Assembly: GCF_022288725.1 (NCBI RefSeq)
Contig: NZ_JAKNTA010000005.1
Span: forward strand, 668,973 to 732,972
Length of the DNA: 64,000 nucleotides
Reading direction: 5' to 3'
DNA from: Kitasatospora sp. A2-31
GTDB taxonomy: Bacteria > Actinomycetota > Actinomycetes > Streptomycetales > Streptomycetaceae
The translations under genes and the position numbers were made by a program. This document shows, piece by piece, positions 1 to 8,126 of the stretch; position 1 is the first letter of the stretch; each line of letters starts with the position of its first letter. A model generated the notes under the pieces. The model did not search any database and had not been told where the DNA came from. It saw only the letters and a list, made by a program, of their open reading frames with translations.

Positions 1-219
1 GTCCGGCGGCGGCAGCGGCTTCGGCTCGCCCGGCCTGCGCCAGGCCGAGCGCACCGGATACCCGGTCAGCTCGGCGAGCGCGGCCCCGTCGACGAGGGCG
101 AGTGCGTCGGGCGTGGCGACGGCGCCGACCTCCCAGCCCTCGGCCTGGGCGGCGGCGATCAGCGCTGGCGCCTCGGGCGCGCGGCCCGAGGCGCAGACGA
201 CGACGTAGAGGAAGGGCAC
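1..219 (-). CDS. Flavoprotein (partial, N-terminus only)
   Basis: Only the first 73 codons lie in the window; the gene runs off the left edge. It starts at a GTG (219..217) with a GGAG ribosome site about 7 nt upstream. The chain opens VPFLYVVVCASGRAP, then has a helix ending AEGWEVGAVATPDAL, then LTGYPVRSAWRRPGEPK. This is the first beta-alpha-beta unit of the small flavoproteins common in Streptomyces (phosphopantothenoylcysteine-decarboxylase-like fold, FMN binding). The part expected to contain the FMN-contacting segments is outside the window, so substrate and reaction cannot be judged. Its leader contains a 12-bp tandem repeat. Confidence 0.6.
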   Translation of the reverse strand, partial: MPFLYVVVCASGRAPEAPALIAAAQAEGWEVGAVATPDALALVDGAALAELTGYPVRSAWRRPGEPKPLPPPD

Positions 220-234
220 GGAGGGGCTCCCCGG

Positions 235-294
235 GGTGGTGACGGCGGTGGTGACGGCGGTGGTGACGGCATTGGTGACGGCATTGGTGTCCGC
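235..294. repeat. 12-bp tandem repeat, five units
   Basis: Three perfect copies of GGTGGTGACGGC (235..270), then ATTGGTGACGGC (271..282) and a degenerate fifth unit (283..294). It lies immediately upstream of the flavoprotein start on the minus strand, so it would be transcribed in, or sit in the promoter of, that gene. The rest of the gap up to 447 shows no gene. Confidence 0.85.
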
Positions 295-447
295 GGATGG
301 TGGTGCCGGTTCCCGGCCGACGGCTGCGCCGGCGGATCGCGGTCGGGCCCATCATCCCGGTCCCGGCCGGCCCGCCCAAGGCCCTGCCGGCAGGACCCCG
401 ACCGGAGCCCCCGCGATCCGCCCGCCCGCGGACGCGGGCTGCCGCGC

Positions 448-1512
448 TCAGACGGCCGGAGCGGCCCAGCCGACCAGCAGGGCGCTCAGCGCGACGCCCG
501 GCCCGAGGCCGAGGACCAGCCCGCGCGCCCCGTCCGCCGGGGGCGCGGCGTGGGTGCGCGCGAGGACGGAGAAGATCGTCACGCCGCCCAGGTTGCCCTC
601 CTCGGCGAGCACCCCCTTGGAGTGGCGCAGGAACTCCCCGTCGAGGCCGAGCAGGGCGCCGAGCCGGTCGAGGATCGCGGGGCCGCCCGGGTGCAGCACG
701 CCGAAGTCCAGCTCCCGGCCGCCGTGCTCGTCCAGCCAGGCGAGCAGCGCCGGGCCCAGGTCGCTGACGGAGCGCAGCGAGGCACGGGTGGAGGCGAAGT
801 GGTCGCCGCGCCCGTCGGTCAGCTTCCGGTACCGGTCGGTGGTCCCCGGGATGGTGTACTCGAAGGTGTGGTCGAGGCGGAGCCCGGGCGTGCGCTGCTC
901 CCCGGTGACGACGGCCGCTGCCACCGCGTCGCCCCAGAGCGCCTTGTAGATCTGGTCCTCGATCGAGGTCTGGCTGTCCTGGTAGAGCGAGGAGAGCGAC
1001 TCTGCGGCGACCACCAGGACGACCGCCCCGGGGTGCCGGGCCAGGTACTCCTCGGCCATGATCAGCACGTGCGCACCGCCCGCGCAGGCCAGCTGGGTGA
1101 GCGGCCGGCGGCTGATGTCGGGGCGTAGCCCGAGCCGCTGCTGCAACTCGACGTCCAGGCCCGGCACGCCGTCCCCGGTGGCACTGGTGACGATCACGCA
1201 GTCGACGTCGTCGGCCGCCACCCCGGCGTCCGCCATCGCCGCGGCCCCGGCTCGCTCGGCGGCGGCCAGCAGGTCGGCCATCACGGTGGTCTTGCGTTCG
1301 GCGGCGGTGCGGTCGGGGGAGGTGACCACCTCGTACGGCTGGAAGTACCGCCTGGTGCCGGGCAGATTGCCCAGGGCCATCCGGACGGTCTGCGCCTGGC
1401 GCGCCGAGTAGCCGGGGTTGCGGGCGAGGATGTCGTCCCGGATCCGCTCGGCCCGGACGACGTACGGGCCGACGACCAGGGCGGGACGGCTGAGGTAGGC
1501 GGTGGTAGGCAT
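448..1512 (-). CDS. Type III polyketide synthase (chalcone-synthase fold)
   Basis: This 354-aa protein has the usual length for a homodimeric type III PKS, which condenses malonyl-CoA units onto an acyl-CoA starter without an acyl carrier protein. The Cys-His-Asn triad is visible: Cys143 in QLACAGGAH, His274 in VLHPGG and Asn307 in EEGNLGG. The C-terminal GLGPGV loop is also present. The ATG at 1512 was chosen over an upstream in-frame extension because AGGA precedes it by about 9 nt and the extension is low-complexity. The sequence around the active Cys and the segment SSLYQDSQTSIEDQIYKAL differ from my memory of germicidin synthase and RppA, so the starter and product are unknown. The gene lies 233 nt downstream of an EF-hand gene on the same strand. 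Confidence 0.85.
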   Translation of the reverse strand: MPTTAYLSRPALVVGPYVVRAERIRDDILARNPGYSARQAQTVRMALGNLPGTRRYFQPYEVVTSPDRTAAERKTTVMADLLAAAERAGAAAMADAGVAADDVDCVIVTSATGDGVPGLDVELQQRLGLRPDISRRPLTQLACAGGAHVLIMAEEYLARHPGAVVLVVAAESLSSLYQDSQTSIEDQIYKALWGDAVAAAVVTGEQRTPGLRLDHTFEYTIPGTTDRYRKLTDGRGDHFASTRASLRSVSDLGPALLAWLDEHGGRELDFGVLHPGGPAILDRLGALLGLDGEFLRHSKGVLAEEGNLGGVTIFSVLARTHAAPPADGARGLVLGLGPGVALSALLVGWAAPAV

Positions 1513-1745
1513 GGCACGCAGTCCTCGAGGCGGTCGGTGCCGCGCCCGGTCGGACACGGCAGCCGGTGCCGGTGCGGCGGCCGGACGCGTGCCGGTGCGC
1601 CGCCTCGCACCGTGCCGTCCTCGGCTGTCCCCGCCCGGACACAGACGCTCCCACGCTACCCGCCCGTCCCGCCCGCCCCGACCGGGCGAGGGCGCCGGTC
1701 CCGCATCCCGGGACGGGGGTTCCGGGGAGATCCCGCCGCCGGCCC

Positions 1746-2309
1746 CTACCGCTCGAACGGAGGCCGGCCGGTCCACCAGTTGCCGGGGGCGTCGGGGTCG
1801 CGGCTGGTCCAGAACTCGATGATGGCGCTGGTGAACTCGGCGGCGGAGAGCCGGCCGTCGCCGTCGCGGTCGAGCCGCCGGAAGGCCTCGTCGGCGTCGT
1901 CGCGGGAGAGCCCGGCGAAGTGGCCGCGCTGGAAGACGAAGAACTCGCCCGCGTCGACCGTCCCGCTCTTGCCGGTGTCGGCGACGGCGAGGAAGGCCCC
2001 GGCCAGCGCGCCCAGGCTGGCCTGTGCGGCCTCCGGGTCGTCGGCGAGCGACCTGGTCGAGGCCACGAACTGCTCGCGGGTGATCGCCTGGGTGTCGGCG
2101 GGCAGGTGGGCCAGGTGTAGGTCGTGCCAGATCGTCAGGTAGGCGCGGACGATCCAGGCCTCGGCCTCGGAGCCCTCCGGGTGTCCGAGCGACCGTGCCA
2201 CCGAGTGGCCCATCAGCACGTGGTCCCGCTCGGTCAGCAGCCCGTCGCCGTCGGCGTCGAGGTGGTCGAAGCCGTGGTGGATCTTCGCCATGAGCAGGTC
2301 GTCCGACAC
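1746..2309 (-). CDS. EF-hand calcium-binding protein
   Basis: A 187-aa soluble acidic protein of the calerythrin/sarcoplasmic-type EF-hand group found in Streptomyces. Three clear 12-residue calcium loops are seen: DADGDGLLTERD near residue 18, DTGKSGTVDAGE near residue 110 and DRDGDGRLSAAE near residue 144. A fourth, degenerate hand may lie near residue 75. The GTG start at 2309 has AGGGG 6 nt upstream; an in-frame ATG seven codons later is the alternative. It probably buffers or senses cytosolic calcium. No enzymatic domain is seen. It precedes the type III PKS gene and could be cotranscribed with it. Confidence 0.8.
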   Translation of the reverse strand: MSDDLLMAKIHHGFDHLDADGDGLLTERDHVLMGHSVARSLGHPEGSEAEAWIVRAYLTIWHDLHLAHLPADTQAITREQFVASTRSLADDPEAAQASLGALAGAFLAVADTGKSGTVDAGEFFVFQRGHFAGLSRDDADEAFRRLDRDGDGRLSAAEFTSAIIEFWTSRDPDAPGNWWTGRPPFER

Positions 2310-2620
2310 AGGTGGCCCCTCGGGTTGGTGATCACTCCTGCTCGCACGCTAGTGCCTCCGGGGCGGGCCGCGCAGCCGAACGGCGGGGGAGCGGAACGCG
2401 TGCCCGGCGGGCGTCTCCCGCCTGCCCGTCCCGGCTCGCCCCCGCACGTCGCGGGCGCCCCCGCAGTACGCCGCGGCCGGGGCGGCACGGGCCGGCACGA
2501 GCGGCGAACGGGGGCGATGACAGCCGCGGCCGGGGCGGCGACAGGGGGCGGCAAGAGGGACGGCACGTCCCGAACTCTGAGACCGCCGCCGCCGTGGCTC
2601 GTGTGTTGATACGATCCGGG
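2310..2620. other. Divergent intergenic region, EF-hand gene / glyA
   Basis: About 310 nt between the divergent EF-hand gene and the glyA riboswitch. It must hold both promoters. I see no gene, tRNA or convincing operator in it. Confidence 0.5.
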
Positions 2621-2712
2621 CGAGCCGCGACTGGCGCGCACGGATGGAATCGACCATCGGGAAGCGGCTCCGTGGAACGCCACGTCAAGTTGCCGAGCGC
2701 CTGGGCCGTCCG
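2621..2712 (+). promoter_or_regulatory. ZTP (pfl-motif) riboswitch ahead of glyA
   Basis: The fold can be drawn by hand. P1 pairs GAGCCGC (2622..2628) with GCGGCTC (2664..2670). The conserved GACTGGCG follows the first strand. P2 is GATGG/CCATC (2643..2647 with 2654..2658), followed by GGGAAGC. A linker hairpin CGTGG/CCACG follows, then the second domain with the conserved CGCCTGGGC (2698..2706). GGCG (2633..2636) can pair with CGCC (2698..2701) as the known pseudoknot. These are hallmarks of the pfl motif, which senses ZTP/ZMP, a signal of 10-formyl-tetrahydrofolate shortage, and controls one-carbon genes such as glyA. It ends about 20 nt before the glyA ribosome site, so control may be at translation or by attenuation. 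Confidence 0.88.
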
Positions 2713-2742
2713 AACGCGTCACGAGGACACGAGGAGACCGCC

Positions 2743-4203
2743 TTGGCCGCCCAGCAGCCCCACACCACCGCGAGTGCCGTCGCCAACACCGCCTTCCGCA
2801 GCGCCCTGGACACCGTCCGCGAGGTCGAGCCGCGGATCGCCGCCGCCATCGGGCAGGAGATCGAGGACCAGCGTGCCTCGCTCAAGCTGATCGCCAGCGA
2901 GAACTACGCCTCCCCGGCCGTCCTGCTGGCCATGGGCAACTGGCTCAGCGACAAGTACGCCGAGGGCACCGCCGGCCGCCGCTTCTACGCCGGCTGCCGC
3001 AACGTCGACACCGTCGAGACCATCGCCGCCGAGCACGCCCGCGCCCTCTTCGGCGCCGACCACGCGTACGTCCAGCCGCACTCAGGCATCGACGCCAACC
3101 TGACCGCCTTCTGGGCCGTCCTCTCCCAGCGGGTCGAGAGCCCGGCGCTGGAGCGCGCCCGGGTGCGCAACGTCAACGACCTGACCGACCAGGACTGGGC
3201 CGAGCTGCGCCGGGAGCTGGGCAACCAGCGGATGCTCGGGATGTCCCTGGACACCGGCGGCCACCTCACCCACGGCTTCCGGCCCAACATCTCGGGCAAG
3301 ATGTTCGACCAGCGCAGCTACGGCACCGACCCGGCCACCGGCCTGATCGACTACGACGCGCTGCGCGCCACCGCCAGGGAGTTCCGCCCGCTGATCCTGG
3401 TGGCCGGCTTCTCGGCGTACCCGCGGCTGGTCAACTTCCGCCGGATGCGCGAGATCGCGGACGAGGTCGGCGCGACCCTGATGGTCGACATGGCCCACTT
3501 CGCCGGCCTGGTCGCGGGCAAGGTGCTCACCGGCGACCACGACCCGGTGCCGCACGCCCAGATCGTCACCACGACCACCCACAAGTCCCTGCGCGGCCCG
3601 CGCGGCGGCATGGTGCTCTGTGCCGCCGAGCTGGCCGAGCACGTCGACCGCGGCTGCCCGCTGGTGCTCGGCGGCCCGCTCTCGCACGTGATGGCCGCCA
3701 AGGCCGTCGCCTTCGCGGAGGCCCGCCGCCCGGAGTTCCGCGCCTACGCCCAGCAGGTGGTCGACAACGCCCGGGCGCTCGCCGAGGGCCTGCTGCGGCG
3801 CGGTGGCAAGCTGGTCACCGGCGGTACCGACAACCACCTCGTGCTCGCCGACGTCACCGGCTACGGCCTGACCGGCCGCCAGGCCGAGGCCGCGCTGCTG
3901 GACTCCGGCATCGTCACCAACCGCAACTCCGTCCCGCAGGACCCGAACGGCGCCTGGTACACCTCCGGCGTCCGGTTCGGCACGCCGGCGCTCACGACCC
4001 GCGGCCTCGGTACCGCGGAGATGGACGAGGTCGCCGCCCTGGTCGACACCGTCCTGCGCGGCACCACCCCGGTCACCACCGCCGCGGGGGCCCCGTCCAA
4101 GGCCCAGTACACCCTGGACGCCGCCCTGAGCGAGGGCGTCGCCAAGCGCGCCGCCGACCTGCTGTCCGGCTTCCCGCTCTACCCGGGCGTCGACCTGGTC
4201 TGA
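2743..4203 (+). CDS. glyA: Serine hydroxymethyltransferase
   Basis: A 486-aa PLP enzyme that converts serine and tetrahydrofolate to glycine and 5,10-methylene-THF. The PLP lysine is Lys281 in TTTTHKSLRGPRGG; the N-terminal signature LIASENYASPAV and YAEGTAGRRFYAGC are present. Compared with the usual ~420-aa enzyme it carries an insertion of about 50 residues around residues 130-185 (NVNDLTDQDWAEL to RSYGTDPATG), as in the longer actinobacterial form. The TTG start at 2743 is preceded by GAGGAG with 6-nt spacing. The in-frame ATG at 2644 lies inside the riboswitch and is rejected. Expression is probably controlled by that riboswitch; a 10-bp-stem hairpin follows the stop. Confidence 0.93.
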   Translation: MAAQQPHTTASAVANTAFRSALDTVREVEPRIAAAIGQEIEDQRASLKLIASENYASPAVLLAMGNWLSDKYAEGTAGRRFYAGCRNVDTVETIAAEHARALFGADHAYVQPHSGIDANLTAFWAVLSQRVESPALERARVRNVNDLTDQDWAELRRELGNQRMLGMSLDTGGHLTHGFRPNISGKMFDQRSYGTDPATGLIDYDALRATAREFRPLILVAGFSAYPRLVNFRRMREIADEVGATLMVDMAHFAGLVAGKVLTGDHDPVPHAQIVTTTTHKSLRGPRGGMVLCAAELAEHVDRGCPLVLGGPLSHVMAAKAVAFAEARRPEFRAYAQQVVDNARALAEGLLRRGGKLVTGGTDNHLVLADVTGYGLTGRQAEAALLDSGIVTNRNSVPQDPNGAWYTSGVRFGTPALTTRGLGTAEMDEVAALVDTVLRGTTPVTTAAGAPSKAQYTLDAALSEGVAKRAADLLSGFPLYPGVDLV

Positions 4204-4211
4204 CGCCGGTC

Positions 4212-4254
4212 GCCGCCGGAGGTCGAGGGCACGGGCCCGTCGAGCTCCGGCGGC
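4212..4254 (+). terminator. Terminator-like hairpin after glyA
   Basis: GCCGCCGGAG (4212..4221) pairs with CTCCGGCGGC (4245..4254), 9 nt after the glyA stop, with further pairing possible in the loop. There is no U-tract, as is usual in Streptomyces. Confidence 0.6.
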
Positions 4255-4295
4255 CCCGACCGCCTCCGTACCGCAGGAATCGTCCTGCAGGAACA

Positions 4296-4320
4296 CCTCC
4301 GGGCCGTGCCGGCCCGGAGG
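4296..4320 (-). terminator. Hairpin after the aldehyde dehydrogenase remnant
   Basis: CCTCCGGGCCG (4296..4306) pairs perfectly with CGGCCCGGAGG (4310..4320) around a 3-nt loop. Read on the minus strand it comes 12 nt after the last recognisable aldehyde dehydrogenase codon. A second small hairpin, GCAGGA/TCCTGC, follows at about 4273..4288. Confidence 0.55.
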
Positions 4321-4331
4321 CCCGGCGGGCG

Positions 4332-4523
4332 GCCGACGGCGGCGTCCACGTCGGCCGCGCCACCGGCCGCGACGGTGGCCAGCGCCCGCTCGGTGGCCGG
4401 ACCCGGCACCGTGATCGAGCCGGTGTCCAGCGAGGGGCGCCGGCGCCCGCCGATGTACCGGTCGCCGTGCTCCCCGTACGGGACGCCGTCGCCCGTGCGC
4501 CGGTGGTCGGTGTGCTGCGGCAC
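4332..4523 (-). pseudogene. Aldehyde dehydrogenase N-terminal remnant
   Basis: A GTG at 4523 with GAAGGA about 8 nt upstream opens a reading frame. Residues 22-63 are recognisably the start of a betaine-aldehyde-type dehydrogenase: RYIGGRRRP, then ITVPGPATERALATV and GGAADVDAAV. Homology stops there, about 64 codons in, whereas the family is about 480-500 aa. The frame then runs on through a hairpin into low-complexity sequence to 4179, overlapping the end of glyA. The Rossmann fold, catalytic Cys and Glu are all missing, so no activity is expected. The intact upstream ribosome site and downstream hairpin suggest that most of the gene was lost by an internal deletion. Confidence 0.6.
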
Positions 4524-5009
4524 CGGTTGGTCCTTCCGTGTGATCGGCGGTTCCCCTGACACCGCCGGTCACACCGGTCGAGGACGGCCGGGCAGGCGTG
4601 CGCACGAGCCGGATCCGGCGGCCCGCCCGGCCGGAAGCCGCTCCCGCCGCCTGTGCGGGCGGCTCGTCGGTCTACGGGGGCGCCACGCACGGCGGTCGGC
4701 GGGCGACGGGTGCGAATTCCCCGTCGTGCCCCTTCGTTTCCATGCCGCCCTTCGCCTCTTCCCGGCGGATTGACGGGTCGCGGCCGATTCCTTGTGCAAA
4801 AGCTCCTCAACTCCGGCCGCCTGAGGGTAGATTGCAGCGCACTCGGGCCTTCGGCGGTGGTGCCGGTGGCGAGTCCGGGCGGTTTCTCGCCGTGCCGGTC
4901 CGCCGGCTCCTCCGGATGATGGGTGGGAGACCGTTCGCGGTCCGGGACCCCCCGTCCCGAGTCCAGGGACCGTCCCCTCGGTCGTCCGTACCGTGTAAGG
5001 AGCTACCTC
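4524..5009. other. Intergenic region before the methyltransferase
   Basis: About 485 nt without a supportable gene. A lower-GC stretch near 4780..4835 contains TCAAC and TAGATT spaced roughly like -35 and -10 elements and could be the promoter of the methyltransferase gene, but this is weak. Confidence 0.35.
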
Positions 5010-5999
5010 GTGACAGACGCCGTCTTGCGCACCGAGCAGCACCGGCCCGCCGAGCCCGCCGTGCTCGATGACGTCCCCGGCTGGTTCTGGGACCACGACC
5101 GCCACCTGTTCGAGTGGTTCCTCACCCGGCAGGAGAAGGCCGGGGTGACCGGCGACCTGCTGGAGATGGGCGCCTACCTGGGCCGCAGCGCCATCGTCAT
5201 CGGTAGCCACCTGCAGCCGTCCGAGACTTTCACCGTCTGTGACCTGTTCGACTCGGACGCCCCGGACGACGAGAACGCCGCCGAGATGGAGATGTCCTAC
5301 CGCAGGACGCTGACCAGGTCCGCGTTCGAGGAGAACTACCTCGCCTTCCACGACGCGCTACCCGAGATCATCCAGGCGCCGACCTCGACCCTGGCCGGCG
5401 GCCGGATCCCGGCCGGCGCCTTCCGCTTCATCCACATCGACGCCTCGCACCTGTACGAGCACGTGGTGGGCGACCTGCAGGTGGCCCGGGTGGCACTGCA
5501 GCCCGAGGGCGTGGTGGTCCTGGACGACTACCGGTCGGCGCACACGCCCGGCGTCGCCGCCGCCACCTGGGAGGCCGTGTTCAACCACGGCCTGAAGCCG
5601 ATAGTGCTGACCGAGGGCAAGTTCTACGGCACCTGGGGCGACCCCGAGCCGGCCCAGCGCGACCTGCTGGACCGGGTGGACCTGTCCGAGGACTGCGACC
5701 TCACGGTGGAGCTGCTGAACGGCCGGCGCCTGGTGCGCATCGGCAACCACCCGCTGCGGATCGCCCCGTTCCGACCCTCCCGCCACCACGAGCGGCTGGC
5801 CGCGGAGGCCGCCCGCCGCGAGGCCGAGCAGGCGGCGGAGGAGGAGCTGCGGGCGCAGCGCGCGGCCGCGGCCGACCTCGACGCCCGCCGCGCCCGCGCG
5901 GCCGAGCGCCGGCGCCCGGTCAACGTCGCCAAGCGCGTCGCCGGCGACCTCCTGCCCCCCGTGGTCACCTCCGCCATCCGCCGCGCCCGCCGCGGCTGA
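5010..5999 (+). CDS. Class I SAM-dependent methyltransferase with coiled-coil tail
   Basis: A 329-aa protein. Residues about 40-60 hold the SAM-binding motif I (LLEMGAYLGRSAIVIG). Further on come TFTVCDLFDSDAP, FRFIHIDASHLYEHVVGDL (metal/SAM-site acidic residues) and VVVLDDYRSAHTPGV. This pattern fits the Methyltransf_24/TylF-CmcI-like group that modifies small molecules or sugars; the substrate is unknown. After residue about 255 the chain becomes a highly charged Ala/Glu/Arg helix (coiled coil) ending in a basic tail, which is not part of the usual fold. The GTG start at 5010 has AAGGAG 7 nt upstream. The gene appears monocistronic, with a strong hairpin about 110 nt downstream. Confidence 0.75.
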   Translation: MTDAVLRTEQHRPAEPAVLDDVPGWFWDHDRHLFEWFLTRQEKAGVTGDLLEMGAYLGRSAIVIGSHLQPSETFTVCDLFDSDAPDDENAAEMEMSYRRTLTRSAFEENYLAFHDALPEIIQAPTSTLAGGRIPAGAFRFIHIDASHLYEHVVGDLQVARVALQPEGVVVLDDYRSAHTPGVAAATWEAVFNHGLKPIVLTEGKFYGTWGDPEPAQRDLLDRVDLSEDCDLTVELLNGRRLVRIGNHPLRIAPFRPSRHHERLAAEAARREAEQAAEEELRAQRAAAADLDARRARAAERRRPVNVAKRVAGDLLPPVVTSAIRRARRG

Positions 6000-6109
6000 C
6001 CGCCTCGACGCCCGACCCCTTCCGGCCGCGGTGATCCGCTGAATCACGGCATACCGCATCACCGCATCGCCGGATCGCGTCCGCCGCCCGCCTCACCGGC
6101 GGTGCGCCC

Positions 6110-6142
6110 GGGAGCCGCGTGGGCCCGAGCCACGCGGCTCCC
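6110..6142 (+). terminator. Terminator hairpin
   Basis: GGGAGCCGCGTGG (6110..6122) and CCACGCGGCTCCC (6130..6142) form a perfect 13-bp stem with a 7-nt loop downstream of the methyltransferase gene. Confidence 0.7.
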
Positions 6143-6387
6143 GCCGTTCCCGCCCCCGGCTCACGCCGCCGGTCGCGTCCCCGCCGGCCGTACCGCCGAC
6201 CCCGCAGCCGCCCGACCGTCCCGGCGCCGAGGGCACCCCTCCCACCACCGGAGCGCCGGTCGGGCCGACTCGACCGGCGCTCCGAAGACCTGTCGGGCCT
6301 GCGCACCTCCCGGGACATCGACACGGGCGGCAGGCGGTTCGGCCGTAGGGGTCGCCACGCGGCCCGGTGAGGATGCGTCCCGGCAAA

Positions 6388-6434
6388 GGGGAGAGGGGTG
6401 TGCCGAGCTCGATGCCCGGTACACCCCTCTCCCC
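6388..6434 (-). terminator. Terminator hairpin after the permease gene
   Basis: GGGGAGAGGGGTGT (6388..6401) and ACACCCCTCTCCCC (6421..6434) form a perfect 14-bp stem, 16 nt beyond the permease stop on the minus strand. The run AAA at 6385..6387 gives a short U tail in that direction. Confidence 0.8.
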
Positions 6435-6449
6435 CTACCGGGAGTCCGC

Positions 6450-8126
6450 TCAGACGTGCGACGTCTCGCCGGCCTGGTGGGGCAGGCGGGTGACGATGCT
6501 GTCGGCGTCCGCTTCCTCGGCGGCGAGTTCGGCCTTGACGGCGGCGAGGGACGGGTTGGCCCAGGCGCTCGCGACGCCCCACTGGTAGAAGGCCAGCCCG
6601 ATCGCCGCGACGATCAGCAGGTCCCAGCCCTCCGGCAGGTAGCCGTGGCCGCCGAAGTCGGCGGAGCCGGCCCAGGAGACGGCGGCCATCACGAACAGGT
6701 AGGCGACCATCCAGGCGCCCGCCTTGAGGTGCGGCTTCAGCTCGGCAAAGGGCTTGCGCAGCTCGTACCAGGCCCAGATGGGCAGGCCGGCCGCCATCAG
6801 CAGGATGACCTTGCCGGTCAGCGGCCAGCGGGCCCAGTAGAGCACCAGCGAGCCGAAGACCATGGCGACCGGGGCGATCACCGGCATGGCGCGCAGGCGG
6901 ACCGGGCGCGGCAGCTCGGGGGCCAGCCGGCGCAGCGCCATGACGGCGACCGGGCCGGTGATGTACGAGATCACGGTGGCCACCGAGACGATCTCGGCGA
7001 GCGAGCCCCAGCCGCGGAAGACCGCGAGGAAGAGGAAGGCGATCAGCAGGTTGAGCAGCAGGGCCGGGCGCGGGATGCCGGTCTTCGGGTCCACCCGGCC
7101 GAACAGGCCCGGCAGGTGACCGTTCTCCTGCACGCCGTGGATCATGCGCGAGGTGGTGGCGGCGTAGATCATGCCGGTGCCGCTGGGGGAGACGAAGGCG
7201 TCCGCGTAGAGCAGCAGCGCCAGCCAGTTCAGGCCCCAGGCGATGGAGAGGTCGGCCAGCGGGGAGGTGTAGCCGAGCGAGCCCCAGCCGCCGGAGAGGT
7301 CCGCGGCCGGGATGGCACCCAGGAAGGCGACCTGCAGCGCGACGTAGATCACCAGGGCGATCAGGATCGAGCCGATCACGGCCTTGGGCAGCGACTTGCC
7401 GGGGTTGCGCGCCTCGGCGGCCAGGTTCAATGGGGACTGGAAGCCGTTGAAGGCCCAGACGATGCCGGAGACGGCGACCGCCGTGAAGACCGCGCTCCAG
7501 CCGTTCGGCGCGAAGCCGCCGTGGTCGGTGAAGTGGGCGGTGTCGAAGTGGGCGAGCAGCAGCGCGCCCGCCGTCAGCGTCGGCACGACGACCTTGAACA
7601 CGGTGATCGCGGTGTTGGTCTTGGCGAACAGCGTGATCGCGAACCAGTTCAGCGCGAAGTAGCCGACCAGCAGCACACTGGCCAGGGCCACGCCGCTGAC
7701 GGACAGCTCCTCCCCGTCGAACAGGCCCTTGGCCCAGCCGAAGTCCCAGGAGCTCATGTACTGGACCGAGGCGGTCGCCTCGCCGGGGATCACCGAGACG
7801 ATCGCGATCCAGTTGGCCCAGGCGGCCAGGTACCCCGCCAGCGACCCGTGCGAGTACTGGCCGTACCGGACCATCCCGCCGGCCTTGGGGAACATCGAGC
7901 CGAGCTCGCTGTAGGTCAGCGCGATGGTGAGCGCGACCGCGGCCCCGATCACCCACGCGACGATCGACGCGGGGCCGGCCAGTCTGGCCGCGCGCTCGGC
8001 TCCGAACAGCCAGCCCGACCCGATGATCGAGCCGAGCCCGACCGCGGTCAGGCTGATGGTGCCGAGCGAACGTCGGTAGTTCTGATGGGAGGCCGTCGAT
8101 GCCGTCGTCGAATCGGGCGCGCTCAA
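6450..8126 (-). CDS. APC-superfamily amino acid permease
   Basis: A 558-aa integral membrane protein with about 12-14 hydrophobic segments. The N-terminal helix has the APC signature GLGSIIGSGWLFGAERAARLAGP, with the unwound glycine-rich helix 1 that binds the amino group of the substrate. Helix 6 carries the pattern IVWAFNGFQSP. It would take up amino acids by proton coupling; the substrate cannot be told. The TTG start at 8126 follows AGAGAGGAC at about 9-10 nt spacing. The gene stands alone, with a strong terminator downstream and about 380 nt to the next gene upstream. Confidence 0.85.
   Translation of the reverse strand: MSAPDSTTASTASHQNYRRSLGTISLTAVGLGSIIGSGWLFGAERAARLAGPASIVAWVIGAAVALTIALTYSELGSMFPKAGGMVRYGQYSHGSLAGYLAAWANWIAIVSVIPGEATASVQYMSSWDFGWAKGLFDGEELSVSGVALASVLLVGYFALNWFAITLFAKTNTAITVFKVVVPTLTAGALLLAHFDTAHFTDHGGFAPNGWSAVFTAVAVSGIVWAFNGFQSPLNLAAEARNPGKSLPKAVIGSILIALVIYVALQVAFLGAIPAADLSGGWGSLGYTSPLADLSIAWGLNWLALLLYADAFVSPSGTGMIYAATTSRMIHGVQENGHLPGLFGRVDPKTGIPRPALLLNLLIAFLFLAVFRGWGSLAEIVSVATVISYITGPVAVMALRRLAPELPRPVRLRAMPVIAPVAMVFGSLVLYWARWPLTGKVILLMAAGLPIWAWYELRKPFAELKPHLKAGAWMVAYLFVMAAVSWAGSADFGGHGYLPEGWDLLIVAAIGLAFYQWGVASAWANPSLAAVKAELAAEEADADSIVTRLPHQAGETSHV

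Noticed and set aside
448..1512. Naming the type III PKS as germicidin synthase or RppA
   Set aside because: The active-site neighbourhood does not match these enzymes as I remember them; only the triad is shared.
2644..2742. N-terminal extension of GlyA from ATG 2644
   Set aside because: This stretch is the ZTP aptamer; the encoded residues are unlike SHMT, and TTG 2743 has a good ribosome site.
5010..5999. Cephalosporin hydroxylase
   Set aside because: The fold resembles CmcI-type proteins, but nothing in the neighbourhood indicates a beta-lactam pathway; a generic methyltransferase call is safer.
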